Assembly: GCA_017163975.1 (NCBI GenBank)
Contig: JAFFSR010000136.1
Coordinates: 13,389,501 to 13,453,500 of the forward strand
From: Anastatus disparis
Lineage: Eukaryota > Arthropoda > Insecta > Hymenoptera > Eupelmidae
Direction: 5' to 3'
Length of the DNA: 64,000 nucleotides
Under the pieces are notes generated by a model. That model was not told where the DNA came from. It saw only the letters and a list, made by a program, of their open reading frames with translations, and made no database searches. A program made the position numbers and the translations under genes. This document shows, piece by piece, positions 1-12,625 of the stretch; position 1 is the stretch's first letter; every line of letters begins with the position of its first letter.

Positions 1-2989
1 TAACTATATAACAACATCAACAAATGCAAAAATAGAATCAACAAAAAGTTTTCTCAAACGAAATCGATGGAAGAAGGTGAAAGAAGGAAAAAAAAAGATT
101 GAGGGCATCAAAGAAAATAATAAAAGCACACGTAACGATCTTATTATGCTTACTCTCTATAAACGTGCCATATTTGTCTCAAAATGTTTTAAGAGAGCAA
201 TAGAGAATGAAATAGAAAAGACACGAAGACTAAATAAGGACATGATTTACGGATTTTTCCTCAACGACTACTTTTATAACCAACTGCTCATAGGAATTTC
301 ACGGCCTGAATCATTGAAAAACTTTCTTAGAGCAATTGATCTGTTTCTTAATATTAGAAAAAAGTCATTTTTTTTCTTTCGTACAAAAAAATGCCGTACA
401 ATACGTTTAATAAAGAGATTTTCCCATGCGAAATGTATACGTAATATAAATAATAATTTACATGCATCGATGACGTGTTTTTTTTTTTTAAACAACTCTC
501 TATACGTAGTGTGTGCTTTATTTCTGTTTATTTTTGCCTATTTTGCGTTTATAATTAAATCGCAAAAAATTTTTTTATTGGCGGTAAGTTTAGGAACACG
601 ATACGCGAAAGAGCGATTTTTAAGAATTCATTTTGAATCATATTAAAATTCATCAAAACGAATGCTTAGAAACAAAAAAATTAATAATTAATTAGAAATT
701 GTAATTAGTTAACTAAATAATCAAACGAAATTAAAAAAAAAAAAAAAGAAAGAACTTAGTGATCGCCGAATTATTAATACTTTTTTTTAACCACTTTTAG
801 CTCGGTACGACGTCGCGTCGCTTTGTATACATTATGTCTATTTACATGAGCCTTAGGCTGTGCCTATAATAGGGCATTTTAATAATTTAACTAGAATTTT
901 TTTTTTCAATTAAAAAAAAGTCCTTTTACATCACCTTTTCTTTCTTTCCATTCGTTAATATTTTTAGCAACACTGCATTTCTTGATAAACATTCCGTCAA
1001 GACCTTATCAAATTTGACGTTCTTTTTCTTTTTAATTAAATTGATGGATTTATAATACTTTTTTTTGACAAAAGAAGGCAAATGAAATATCGAATATCAT
1101 CAGTTTGGATAAGATACTAAAAATAAATTAATCGATGCACGACCGAACAAGTCTTCACAGAACGCTTACTCATAACAAAAAAAAACCTTTTTATTCATTT
1201 TCAGCAAACATTCCAAAATAATACAGGAATTGCCTGCTCTTTTCAAAAGTATACTATAAATGCATTCGTGTGACTTTTTCGAGCGCGCTATTGTGGACAC
1301 AGCCTTTTACATAAAAAAAAACAAATTTAAAAAAAAATAAAATTTGAAAAAGAAAGTTTCGGTTGACGGTTTGTTGTTAGCAGTGTTTCAAACAGTCTGG
1401 ATAGAAATACATGTGTGTATACACTTAGATTATATATTTAAACGAAGGGAGATACCGAGATTTTTTTTTTTCATAACTTCATTATTTTTCAATAAATACA
1501 TCTATGCAGCAGATTGCGTCACACAAAAAGAAGCACGCGCTTCTCATTCGCACGAAGAAAAAAAAGTATAAAGAAGAAAAGACGCGACGATGATGATGCA
1601 AACATTGATCGTTGATAACGTCACGAGACAGTGTTTTAAGAGACATTTACTCGTGCGACTTCGCTACTAGTTAAAGTGAGAAAGAGGCTAAAAAAAGAGA
1701 ACGAGAGAAGTTGAGAGCTTTAAAAATAAAATTCTGACGATATAGATTCTCTGAGAAAATGTTACGGAAATAACTTAGAGTAAGAATAAATTGTTAATTT
1801 GTTGTTGTTGAAAAATTATATTTATATTTTTTTTTTTTTTATTTCAATAATTAAGCAAGAATTTTTTTTGAAAGAGTTGTATATAGTAAACATAAATATA
1901 AGTGTTGTAAATATTTTGCAAAAAAGTGTTTTTATTATTGTTTACTGTGAATAAAAAATTTCGGAGCAAATGCTCCAAAATTTTTAACCGCTTAAACTTT
2001 TCTCAAACGGTATATTTTTTTTCTCTTCTACTCTTTTATCTTAATTTTTTATCATCACTCGAGTGCAAAAAGTTGATCAACACGTAATACAACTCTTTCG
2101 TACAAAATATCAGTAACACTCTCTCAGAGAGGAAAAAAAAGTACGTTAAAACATTTAGTAAGCAGCAAAGCGGTTCACTAAATAAAAAAAGAAAAGAACC
2201 GCTCTATTCTCTTTAAGAATCTAAAGCGTCGAACCCGGGGAAAAAACCCAGTCATCGCTCTACAATACAAGCAAATGTAAATACAAATACAACTGCTCTG
2301 CTGCTCCCATATCACTCCTCTCTTTTCTCTTTCTCTTCCTCAAAACGCACGCGCTTTTTTTTCAAAGTAATAGTAAAGAGAGAGCCGAGGTCGTCACATA
2401 TACATTTACACGCTACTTCGCGGCCCAACCATAATAATAATAATGATAATAATAATCCGCTTGCGGCAGGGAAGAAACTATATAATGTACATGTATATAT
2501 TATTCGTCACTTTGCCCGCGGGCACTTAGATATTTGTATGTGTGAGTCCTCCTTTTTTTCTTCTTTTTCTTCATGATGCTCACATATACACATCCATAAA
2601 CGAATGAGACGATCTTGGCCGAAGGCTCCCGAAGTTGAAAATATATAACACACATTTATATATGTATATATATAGATATATACACAGATGCTCACGCACA
2701 CACTTGCTTGTATATTTACAAACACCGCAGCGCCCAAGTAAGGCAAACCTTATATATATACTGCCTAATTGCGTGCTTTTTTTCTGTCTTTTTTTAACTT
2801 TATTCTTCTTTATGTTCTTCGTTCTTTTTTTATTCGACTCCCACGATGATTATACCTTCTACTTTTTTCTTTTTTTATTTTTCAAACACGAAACGCGTGT
2901 CCGTCCTTGTTTATTATTTATAATACACAAACGGAACACACATACACAATGTAATATAATAGTTCATTCATAGTTCACTCGATTTTTTC
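1..2989. other. Noncoding, regulatory-like AT-rich DNA
   Basis: I see no supportable gene here. The stretch is AT-rich with poly-A/poly-T runs, CT-rich tracts (about 2320-2390), TATATA-rich stretches (about 2480-2760) and a small CpG-rich patch near 2225-2240. The open frames present are short, low-complexity (Lys/Phe/Ile-rich) and lack conserved-looking composition. The composition matches the right-hand part of the window after about 36.7 kb, which suggests intergenic or intronic DNA of the same type. Confidence 0.6.
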
Positions 2990-3637
2990 TCACAGATCTA
3001 AAGGTTGATAGACTGGTTCGTCTTCGGAATCATAATAGAATTGTTTTCTCCTATAGAATTCGTCTATTCTAACTTCATCATCGTCATCGTCATCCATTGA
3101 ATCAAGCGTCGTACTTGTCGCACTGGTACTCGTTGCTCTTCTCTTGCTTCCTTCCACATCTTCAACGTCGTCTTCATCCTCCTCTTCTTCATTCTCATCC
3201 GGACAAGTTTGTAACCTTTTAACCGCTTCCTTAATTAATGCACCCTTTCTTAAAAGTGCCTGGAAACGCTCATACGAATCATCAAGCTCGGAGCGTACAA
3301 GTGCCGCTTTCCCGCAACGTCCGAAACGATATTGACGATGATTATGACATTGTTTATGTTGCGTTGTATTAATCGTCTGCTTTTGTTGTTGCTCCGAATC
3401 ACTGGCTGAGCAGAGTTCGCAAGTATTTGTATCTGTCCATGTTCTCGATGGTAATCTATATGGACTTGGTCTCATTTTATGAGCTAAACTTGAACGGGAT
3501 TTAAAACCAGATAGTCTTAAATTCTCCTTGATACGCGATACAAGGGCGTCTACATCGCGCGATGTAAAACTATCTTGGGTAATACCTGCATCGGGCATTA
3601 CCTCGATTAAATATGTTGTTTCTTCGGCACTAGGCAT
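2990..3637 (-). CDS. Hypothetical acidic protein, 215 aa, unknown function
   Basis: I do not recognise this protein. The frame starts at an ATG (complement 3635-3637) in a good insect context (CAAAATG) and ends at TGA (2990-2992). The frame stays open upstream to 3850, but that extension is a Lys/Arg/Glu-rich low-complexity stretch, so I chose the internal Met (MPSAEE). Composition is protein-like: an N-terminal part with PDAG and a Ser/Arg-rich region (about 10-65), a Gln/His-rich linker (about 75-100), a likely amphipathic helix around 113-143 (LLRKGALIKEAVKRLQ), two acidic runs (about 148-162 and 182-188), and a C-terminal tail rich in Tyr and Asp. There are no membrane segments or signal peptide. 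Acidic runs plus basic patches suggest a nuclear or scaffold-type protein, which is inference only. It may be a single-exon gene or the last exon of a longer one. It stands alone in noncoding DNA. Confidence 0.6.
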   Translation of the reverse strand: MPSAEETTYLIEVMPDAGITQDSFTSRDVDALVSRIKENLRLSGFKSRSSLAHKMRPSPYRLPSRTWTDTNTCELCSASDSEQQQKQTINTTQHKQCHNHRQYRFGRCGKAALVRSELDDSYERFQALLRKGALIKEAVKRLQTCPDENEEEEDEDDVEDVEGSKRRATSTSATSTTLDSMDDDDDDEVRIDEFYRRKQFYYDSEDEPVYQPLDL

Positions 3638-3941
3638 TTTGTCTGTTATTACTGCTTTTTTTTCTTTAAATAGCTTGGAACTTTCGTCAGATTGAGAGCA
3701 GGTGCTGTGTTCCTTTTTCTTCTCTCTTTTACCACTCCTCTCTTTCTCCTTCCGCTCTTGATATTTCTTTTTTTGTATGCACCGGTGTAGAGCGCGTCTT
3801 CGCTTCTTGGAAATGTATAAAGAAGGCGCTCTTAAGCCACACACAGACAAACAACTAACTCACGTTGTACTGTTTTCGTTTTTTTTTATAACTTTTTTTT
3901 CTTGAAGCTTCCAAGCGATGCGCCTATGCTGACGCGTCGAT

Positions 3942-3949
3942 TATTTATA
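3942..3949 (-). promoter_or_regulatory. Candidate TATA box for the 2990-3637 gene
   Basis: On the minus strand this reads TATAAATA. It lies about 300 bases upstream of the chosen ATG, with a possible start site near 3919 about 30 bases downstream. TATA-like words are common in this AT-rich DNA, so this is suggestive only. Confidence 0.3.
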
Positions 3950-3959
3950 CCAATACACA

Positions 3960-5850
3960 CGTTCTCTATTAAATATGTATGTATATGCACACTCACACAC
4001 GGTTGTTAGGTGTGATTCGCTGATTCGTAGTACGCACACTTTACACGCGCGTGATTCACCTCTTCTTTCTATGTAGCTCTGTCTCTCTTTTCCTCGTTTT
4101 CACGTACAAACCACTGAATCAATCGGTTTACGAGATGCTGATGTAGACGCGATGATTAATTGAATAAGTATTTTTTTCCTTCTTACGTAAAGCTTATACT
4201 TTTAAAGAACAATTATTAAAAGTATGCTGCAATGTTGACATACCAAAATTACTGCTGCTGTTGTTGTTTATGGACTAGGCTTTGTTTTGTTTTGATTGAA
4301 TATACACAAGCGCTCACTTTTTCACTTTTCCGTGCCTTTTCTGTTATTTTAGATTTTTTTTTCACAAAACAATATCCAATCGAGAGTATATAAAACTCTC
4401 TTGTACGATAACTTTTCCCGTACTCCTTTGTTAAAAAAAATTTTTTTTTCGTGAGAGCTTCACCAATTATATATACAGAAGACAGTTATAGCACTCGTCC
4501 TCGTTTTCTCTTTGGCCGCAGTATGTTTGTTTACGCGGCCTGCTATCACCTTATCCCCACTCTCTTTATTTTTTCCTCTTTTATTGCACAATGTGTACTT
4601 TATGTATACAGAAATACACTACCAACTCGAAGAGGGGGAGATGTTGTTAAAGGTAATGATAAACAAAAGATAATTAAATATCAATACAGGAAAAATGAGA
4701 AGTTTTAATAACACCAACACAGACAAACAGCACAAAGTTTCTTTTACGATTGTAATAGCTTATAGTGTATACAAGCGCGCGTATGTCTGAGTTCTTCGTA
4801 CTCGATTCGTCGGGGTCAGAAAACAGAATTATTATAAGCCAACAACTATATATATGTATATTTATATGTATGTATATATATGTTGACAATGGAGTACGAA
4901 CTTACGAAAAGCAATTGCCTCTCTCTGGTTACACCGAGACCGAGACACTGAAGCTGAACGTACACAAGCCGTTGGCTAAAACCTTTCCTCTTTCTTTCTC
5001 GCTCACTCCCGCCGCCGTCAATTTTACCACCACCATTCGGCCCATAGTATTCTCTTTTACTTCACTGTCTGTTATTATTGTTTTGGTTCGGATTGCGCAT
5101 GCGCTTTTAAATTTATGTATACATAAAAGAGAATATTTATACATATATCTATGGCCCGTTCGTCTTTCTCTTACACGCGCGTTTACTACTACTTCGCCAT
5201 GTAAACAAACCGTTAACTCTCCAAAGCCCTGGCGAATCGATAATGTACCACGACGATTATGACTCGCTCTATCTCTTTCTTCTCGTATAAATACTTCATC
5301 TTTTTCTCGTTAATTTATCTACATACGTTTCTACCTGTTTATTGTTTATTGCATTTCTCGCAATAATTATCAGTGTTTTACTAAAATACGTTTAATTTCT
5401 TAAAATAAGATTGTAAATGGCAAAAAAATTTTTAAATGAAACAAGTATTTCAGGTTGCGTATTTTAAGGAATTTTTTTCCCCGGGATAATGCAGGGATTT
5501 TTTGGGAAGAAATAAGAGAAAGAGTGGGGATAAATGGAAGCTGGGATATCGCGCGTGGCAGATCAAGGTTACGTATACTCCGAAAGACCGAACACGTCAT
5601 ACGCGACGAGTAATAATTCTGGTGTATATGCGCCCGCGCATTTCCAAGTGTGTATTCAAGCACATATAACTTGTATACACACTATCTATCATACGAGAAA
5701 ATCGGAGCTCTCTAAGCTAAGAAAGAAATCATTTACTAGAGCGCAAACACACTGCTACACGGTGTAGGTATATTATAAATGCTTTGGCTCTTTCCTTTTC
5801 CTGTTGCGGAGCTGTCTCTTGTTGGGCTAGTTAAAGTTGAATAACTATTT
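3960..5850. other. Noncoding, TATATA/CT-rich DNA
   Basis: No gene is supportable. The stretch contains a CAG/CTG-like microsatellite fragment near 4250-4268, TATA-rich words (4387-4394, 4846-4882) and CpG-containing words. The open frames (for example 4765-5262 and 5534-5767) have random-looking composition and overlap frames on the other strand. Confidence 0.55.
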
Positions 5851-6382
5851 TCATGCTAATGTCGACTTTACAATGGGATTGTTATGTAGTGTCAGATTTT
5901 AAACTCTGATTTTAACGTTTTTTTTACTATAAATAAATTTAATTTATTAAAAAATATGTTCTTATATTGTGGATTTCTATTTTTTTTATACAAACAGTAA
6001 ATATTCAATGATTTTCCAAACCAGACAAAATTATAAATTTTTATTTAATTAATCAAACAAGGTGTAGGCAAAAATGAATTTAATTTTTTTTGTTTACTTT
6101 TAAATACACTTATCACTATTTGAAAAGATGAAATTTTATATTATAATTCTTTTTAGAAATATATTAAAACTTGAAAAAATATTTGAAATATGTAAAAATA
6201 TGACGACTTAAAAACATTGCTTTTATAAATAAGTATTAAAAATTTATTTGTCCTATATTTTAAAATTTATAAATTGAAATTCTTTTTTAATAAATAAAAA
6301 TAAATGATTTGTTAAAAAATTGTTTCAATTAATATTAATATCTTTTTTACAACAAGATTTAACAATTCATCAACTGTATAAA
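5851..6382. other. AT-rich DNA, probably HAUS3 3' UTR and spacer
   Basis: Very AT-rich with no open frame of note. It lies directly downstream of the HAUS3 stop codon, so at least part is likely 3' UTR. Candidate AATAAA signals on the minus strand exist, but the base composition makes them uninformative. Confidence 0.5.
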
Positions 6383-9300
6383 TTAAAACATAGTGCGGTC
6401 CCTTAAATTTTCTAGTTCATTATATCTATTTTTTAAAGATTCTGGATCTACTAGGAATTTTTGCCATAATAATAGTTGCTCTCGTTCAAAACTCGGCGTT
6501 TTTGTTTCTTTCTAAAAATTAAAACAGAAGTATATTAGTATTTTTAAAATTAAATATTTTTCCCGAGAATAAAGTTTGCGATCTGAGGGAGAAATAGACT
6601 TTACTCCCGAATTGCATAAAAAGCTTTATTCCTACCCTAACAGTAAACACTTTATTAACTTACAAAAAGCGGGCTCAATCAAAATTTATTATAACTTATT
6701 CAATTATAATAAAAAAAATTATTTAATTTAATGAATTTCTAATTTCAAATTCTAATTTTGCTAAATGCAATTTAATGCTACTTTATTCCTGCTAATTTTA
6801 AACATAAGAAATGTCTTCTTAAGAAAAATCACTTTTTGAGTCAATAAAGAAACTGATACTGTTGACGTAACAATAAATTTATATTAATTATGTTTAATTT
6901 AATACTTACAATCATGGTTTTCAATTTATTCCTAATTAATTCTATATTTGTTTCTAATTGTTCTACTTGTTTCACAGTTTTATCCAATTCATTTTGAACA
7001 TGATAAGGCACTGTTCTAAAAGCAAGAGTTGGACCACTGGTCAGCTCTTGCTTATATAATTGTATTACTGTTGTCTCTCTAAATTTACAAAACACAAAAC
7101 ATAAATCATATTATTCTGATCTTAAATAGAAATATTATTTTTAAAATTTGTAATTTTATTAATACTTACAATATTTTTGTACTTTCAATTACTTCAATTA
7201 ATTTTTCATCCAATAAAATTTTTAATTTATTATTATTGTCAATTTTTAAATTATCATAATACTGCATAGAAGCCTGGAAATTTTCTTTGGAATTATCAAG
7301 AGCTGCTATGTCTATAAACGTTTGACAAAATGCATTTTGAGTTCTTTGTGATGCCAACATGGAAGTATATTCATTTTGCAATTTCTGAATACTCTCCTAA
7401 AAAATTATGAATACGTTTTTCATATTTTTAAAAAAATATCTGATTACTTAATATTAATAAATATTAATATAAATTTTTACGAATTTCTTTTAATTAAAAT
7501 TACAATTTCTATACTCACATTTCGTTCAGTTGATAATGAATATTCCATAGAAAGATAATGTCTAGCATCTACAACAAACTGTACAATTTCATTGATTCTA
7601 TGAATTTGCAATTCAAACAACATACAAAGTAAAGTTGAAAATGCATATCCATGTTCTTTAGCAAGGGTACAAAGTTTTTGTAATCTTAATAGTCTATCTT
7701 TTCTTCTCTGTAATCTGGCTTCTGCTTCGTCTCTCAAAATTTTTAACGTTCTAACTTTTGCGTATTGTTGAACAATGTCAACTAATTGTTGTTCTTCTAA
7801 AAGACCGACACTTTCTTCTAAAATATCTCTATTTTTTGTTAATTCTGCAATCTCTGCCCTAAATACAAAAAGTTTTAATTATTTGCTGTTACTATTAACA
7901 TGGTATATAATTTGCTATAGTTAGAAAATAGTTAACCTTGTTAATACAGGTGTACTAGGAGCTTTTAGATTACCATTATTATAAACATCTGTTATATAAT
8001 TCAGAAGACTACTACTTGCATTACATTGTACCTTAGCAATAATCTCTTGCATTTTTGATGTAAATAAACTGGAAAAATTAGAAATAAATTTTTATGATTG
8101 TTTTAATTCTATTTAGCAAATAAAATAATGTCATGAGAACAGATGCATTTAATCTTTTGAAATTTATAGGGATTCAAATTAGAATCATTAACAAACAATG
8201 ACATAACAAAGCATATTTATTTTATATAGTCTATTAATTTTTATTTTTGCAAAAATACCAGTGACCAAAAGATAAATTTATGATTATTATATTAAATGAA
8301 ACAGATTAAACTTTGCAATCATCACTAATATCAATATTATTTATACTATATGCATTTAAAAATTACAATAGAATTGCAGAAATAACCAAATATTCTTACT
8401 TTTTTTGACAACACTTCAATTCATTTAATTTCTCATTTTTACAGCTGTCACTTAAGAAACTGGAATGCTCCTCATTATTAATATCTTCATCCTTTTCAGG
8501 CACTGAAAATTGCCGCTTCACATAAGAATTCAAATATATATTATATGTTTCCAATTGTTTAATAAAAAGTTCAATTGGCATTTGTGTCCACAAACAAGGT
8601 TCTCCTTTCTAAAATAAATAGATACATTTTTACATTAAATATATTTTAAAAATAATCATTATTATACCAAGATATTCTTTTAATTTACATTTTGAACTGC
8701 ATTGCTATAAGTATGTGATAAAAGTTCTATAGCCTTAGAAAATTCACGATGGCAAGAGTCTAATCCTTCTAGAATGGATGCACAACTTTCATAAGTTAAT
8801 TTTACTTTTATTTCTTCTTTTTTCAAAGTATCGTTTTCTTTTTCAAGGTTGTTATCAAGCTGTTCTTCACATTCTCTAGAAACAGTTAATTTTAATCAAT
8901 AATTATCATTTTTAAATTTAGTAAATAAAAAAAATAATAAGAGAATAACTCACTTGAGTTTTTTTATACTATCTTCAATTAATTCAAGGTATTCATAGTC
9001 TGGATCATATAACTCTTTTTCTGTAGTAAAATCTACAAATGATTGATTGGTATCCCAATAATCAGATTTAATTAAATTTAATAATTCTGGACAGTCTTTT
9101 GTTGCTTCGTTGAGAGCTAAATCTAATTCTTTTCTTTCAAGCCAAGTGTCGTTACTCTTTATGTGCTTTTTTCTATTAGCAAAGTTTAAACATGATAAAA
9201 ATAGAATTTTTTAAAAATTAAAATAGTGTAAATAAAAAATTGATTTTTCAACTTACAACTGTGTGCATTCATCTGACAAGACATTGTCACAACTGATATT

Positions 9301-9441
9301 TGCACAAAACCATTTCAAAAATGGTTGAACAGATTCATCTTCACATATTCTATTAAGAACTTCTGGACTAATACTTTTAGGAAGATTAGGTACAAGTTCT
9401 CTAATTTTTGTGTTCAACGTCGAACTACTAATCTTATTCAT
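6383..9441 (-). CDS. HAUS3: HAUS augmin-like complex subunit 3
   Basis: Subunit of the eight-member augmin complex, which recruits gamma-tubulin to existing spindle microtubules for branching nucleation in mitosis. I rebuilt nine exons (complement): 9257-9441, 8954-9172, 8689-8875, 8400-8608, 7937-8068, 7519-7858, 7170-7396, 6910-7078 and 6383-6511. All introns are GT-AG, the frames join without a stop, and the total is 598 aa, close to the 603 aa of the human protein. The N-terminus carries the family signature FLKWFC (residues 41-46), followed by NVLSDE and a LALNEATKDCPELL segment that matches the family's conserved N-terminal block. The rest is mostly coiled coil, including RLQRRKDRLLRLQKL near the middle, as expected for augmin. 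The intron at 6512-6909 is the longest. BOLA3 lies 440 bases upstream on the same strand. Identification rests on recalled family sequence, so the exact exon borders deserve transcript support. Confidence 0.93.
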
Positions 9442-9534
9442 AATATTTTAAGATTTAAAATTATATTGAAAAAATCAGTCATGTACAGCTTGTGTTTAAA
9501 GCGCCAACTGCTAACTTAAAGACGGACATATTTG

Positions 9535-9542
9535 TCACGTGA
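9535..9542. promoter_or_regulatory. Palindromic E-box upstream of HAUS3
   Basis: TCACGTGA lies about 95 bases upstream of the HAUS3 ATG, a typical position for a bHLH (USF/MITF/Myc-type) site in a housekeeping promoter. Function is inferred from position and motif only. Confidence 0.35.
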
Positions 9543-9880
9543 TACTTAATGTTGTAAACAGTGCCATCTCGTTTTTAAAGCGGGAATATTTAATTTTTTA
9601 ATCATTATAATCATCTGTTATTTTTTTTCTGATTTTTGAATCTTTTAATTAGGTTTTAAAATTTTTAATTATTTCTTGTAGTTTGTTATTTAAGAATCCT
9701 AATTTTTAAATGTTATAAATTTACTATAGGTTCACAAGTAATATGGAGTAGGTAAACTGAAATAATACAATTAATATACATGATAACCATCTTATATACA
9801 TCAAATTTAATAAATTTCTTAACAATTATGTATTTAATACAAAAAAATTCTATCAATAAAAAATTATAAAGTATCGCTAC

Positions 9881-10594
9881 CTAGGAACTGGGAATACTTG
9901 TGTGTATTCGTATACCATGCATATCTTTGATTTCTTCTTTGAGAGCCTAAAATATTAAAAATAATTTTAATACAATAAATGCTACAATGATTATTGAATC
10001 AAATTTGTAATTACTTACTTCATTTATGACTCTGTGCTGTTTAACAGTGTTTAAACCTTTAAATTCAGGAGCTACTACGTGTACTTCAAACATTGCACCA
10101 CATCCACCTATAAAAAATATTAAAATTAAAAATCAAATTCAATTTTATTATATATGCATTTTGTAATTTATAGTAAGAGTTTATAGGTGCAGTTTTAATT
10201 CTCACCTGACACATCACAAACTTCGATGACTTCAGCTTTTGGAAATTTGTTTCGTAAAATAGTTTTCATTTTTTCTTCTGCTTGTTTACCAGATGCAGAA
10301 CTTTGTGGTCCATTCCAAACCCGAGATAATAGCTGAAATACCCTTGATTTATTATTCATTTTTTCTTTTAACTTTATATTTTTGTAATTTTAAGAAGATA
10401 CAAGATTTAAAAATAGAAAAATAAATTTCAAATCAATCAATAAATATTTAAAATTTCTTAAACATAGAGTATTTTTTTATATGGATTTGTTGAAAAAAAT
10501 TGCTGAAAATTTTGTTTTCCATGACATTTTTTACTATTTTAGAATAACCTACCGAAATATGTCGAGAATTTGATATCCAAAGTCGCTGGAACAT
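9881..10594 (-). CDS. BOLA3: BolA-like protein 3, mitochondrial Fe-S factor
   Basis: BolA family protein that works with monothiol glutaredoxin 5 and NFU1 in late mitochondrial [4Fe-4S] delivery to lipoate synthase and respiratory complexes. Four exons (complement) join cleanly: 10553-10594, 10206-10332, 10019-10107 and 9881-9946, giving 107 aa, the same length as human BOLA3. Visible features are a short Arg/Ser-containing N-terminus fitting a mitochondrial presequence, the core SGGCGAMFEV with the conserved Cys59, the helix TVKQHRVINEALKEEIK, and MHGIRIHTSIP with conserved His96. Cys59 and His96 are the cluster ligands known for this paralogue. All introns are GT-AG. It sits head-to-tail upstream of HAUS3. 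The identity is very secure; only the start codon is inferred (it is the only ATG giving a presequence-like N-terminus). Confidence 0.95.
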
Positions 10595-10882
10595 AGTTAA
10601 ATATCGAATCTTTTATGTTCGTTTAATTAATTTGCTTCTTTCACTTCTTTAAAATTCAATTATTTTTCCTTATAAGAAAAATGTTAAGTGATAAAAATTA
10701 AAATATACTTTTTTCTTTACTGTTAATAAGGTTATGTTATTTATCGGCTTTTATTGGCGCTCGTACTGCAGAATACACGCGGAGCAGTGTTTCTTGATCT
10801 TGTGTAATACATTCGTATGAGTAAGCGCTTCACACTGAGTTTTCAAAAAGTTGCTTTAGAGTACATTATTATTATATTTGTG

Positions 10883-10963
10883 AATTAAATTATTAGTTGT
10901 ACAAATTGAGAAAAAATGTTAAAAATTATACACAAATTTTTTGTACAAATCAATAATTTAATT
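10883..10963. repeat. Inverted repeat (hairpin)
   Basis: Two arms of about 23 bases (10883-10905 and about 10941-10963) are inverted copies with a few mismatches. They share AATTAAATTATT and TTGTACAAA words around a loop of about 35 bases. It may be a remnant of a small foldback element; no target duplication is evident. Confidence 0.5.
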
Positions 10964-11128
10964 TATTTGTAAAAAATATATTGAGACATCTACAGATGTC
11001 TACTTTATCTACCGTTTTTTTTATTTCACCGTTCCGCTAATAAATAAAAAAAAATAATAAAATAATAATAAAGAAAGTATAATCTAAATGGAAAGCAACA
11101 ATTAAAAAAGAAATTTCTACAATGGAAT

Positions 11129-11300
11129 ACATTTGAATGGTTAAAATAAAATAAAAAATAATATAGAAATAAGTATAGTTTAAAAATGAAAATTAAAAAA
11201 AAAAGTATATTTAAATAGTTAAAATGAAATGAGAAATGAAATAGAAATACGTATAGTTAGAAAAAGAAAATTTTTGAGAGGGTACATTTAAAATCGTTAA
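11129..11300. repeat. Degenerate ~78-bp tandem repeat
   Basis: The words ACATTTGAATGGTTAAAA (about 11129), TATATTTAAATAGTTAAAA (about 11208) and ACATTTAAAATCGTTAAA (about 11284) recur at about 78-base spacing. The text between them (for example TAGAAATA-GTATAGTT) is also shared. That makes about two diverged units and the start of a third. Low complexity weakens the case. Confidence 0.45.
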
Positions 11301-12625
11301 AGTAAGGCTCTCAAAAATAAAATAATATATAATGTTCAAGCAAGTACATTAATTTTTTACATCAAGTAAAAAAATATAAAAATGTACAAAATAGAATGAA
11401 TTTTTGGTCAAATTCAAACAAGTATATAGATAGGAAAAATGATTTTAATATGGAATTACAGCATAATTTGCATAAAAAACTGAAGAAAAAATAATTATTT
11501 AAAAAGAATTAAAAAAAAATAGTTGTAAAAGTAAACAGAGCATTTCTATTTTGGGTAAATTTATAAAACAAGTTAAGAATACTAAGAAAAACCAAGAGAG
11601 TAAAAAGAAAAAGTCATAATCAGAAAAATTTAAAAATAAAAAAGGAAAACAATACAATAAAACGTTAAAAAATGGGATGCCAATACAGCGTCTATGGTAA
11701 AACACAGGGTTTGTGAAGGTCCCGAAATACTTTCATGGTTCTGTGCAATTATATTAATTTTTGAAGGAAAAAAATACAATCAAATGTAAAAAAAAGGGAA
11801 AATAATAAATAGATATAAAAAAAGTAAAAAATCAGAATTCGGAGTATAAATACAAAAAATCAATTGTATATTTATATGTCTCTGTTCTAGGTTTAATTAT
11901 TTCAAAAGTCCTTAAACAGATTTTAATAAGTATCCGCTTGAATGACAATGTTCTTCATAGAATGAAGGACCAAATGTGCATTCCAGAAGTAAGATCTTTC
12001 TTTTTTTTCTCATATCATTTTAAAACAGACGTTCTTCGAGTTTTAAAATTTTAAAGACCTTTTAACATTCGGCAGGTTACAATATATTTACAATAGCATA
12101 AAGAACTTAAAATAGAGGGAAAATAGAGCTTATTAATAAAATTAGACAAATAATTGCTTTATCAGAATTATCTGCTACATATCTACGATAAATATTCTAT
12201 TTTTCAATATTATTTATTGTAAAATTTTCGAATAAAAACATATTTAACATAAAAGTTCTAAATAACATATAAATCATTTAATTGAAAATAACGCTATTAC
12301 AGCAATTAAACAAAAAATAAAAAGAGAAATTAAGAAAAATGAGAAAAACGGAATAACATCGGCATTATTTAAACTTGTTTCTTCTCTTACTCCTCCAGTG
12401 GTAACAGCATTAGTTTATAAGACGATTGGGAGTAAGAAAACATAGAGTGTAATACAGTGCTGCAAGCGCGAGCACAAATTCATTGGTGACGATCGGAAAA
12501 AGAAAGAAATAAAAAAAAAACTATCATCTACTCTTCTCGTATAAGCCAATGCACTCTTAAGACTTTAAAAAAAAAAAATTTTTCTTACAAATCGATAAAT
12601 TTTCAATTATGTAAAACATTTCTAC

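Larger units (their letters stand above)
10595..12625. other. AT-rich intergenic DNA
   Basis: No gene is supportable. The region holds the upstream part of BOLA3, with a slightly GC-richer patch at 10745-10800 that may be its promoter. It also holds a hairpin at 10883-10963 and a degenerate tandem repeat at about 11130-11295, both listed separately. The remainder is A-rich with very few complex words. Confidence 0.5.

Noticed and set aside
77..646. 189-codon open frame
   Set aside because: Lys/Phe/Ile-rich, follows poly-A/poly-T composition, overlaps a minus-strand frame and has no recognisable domain.
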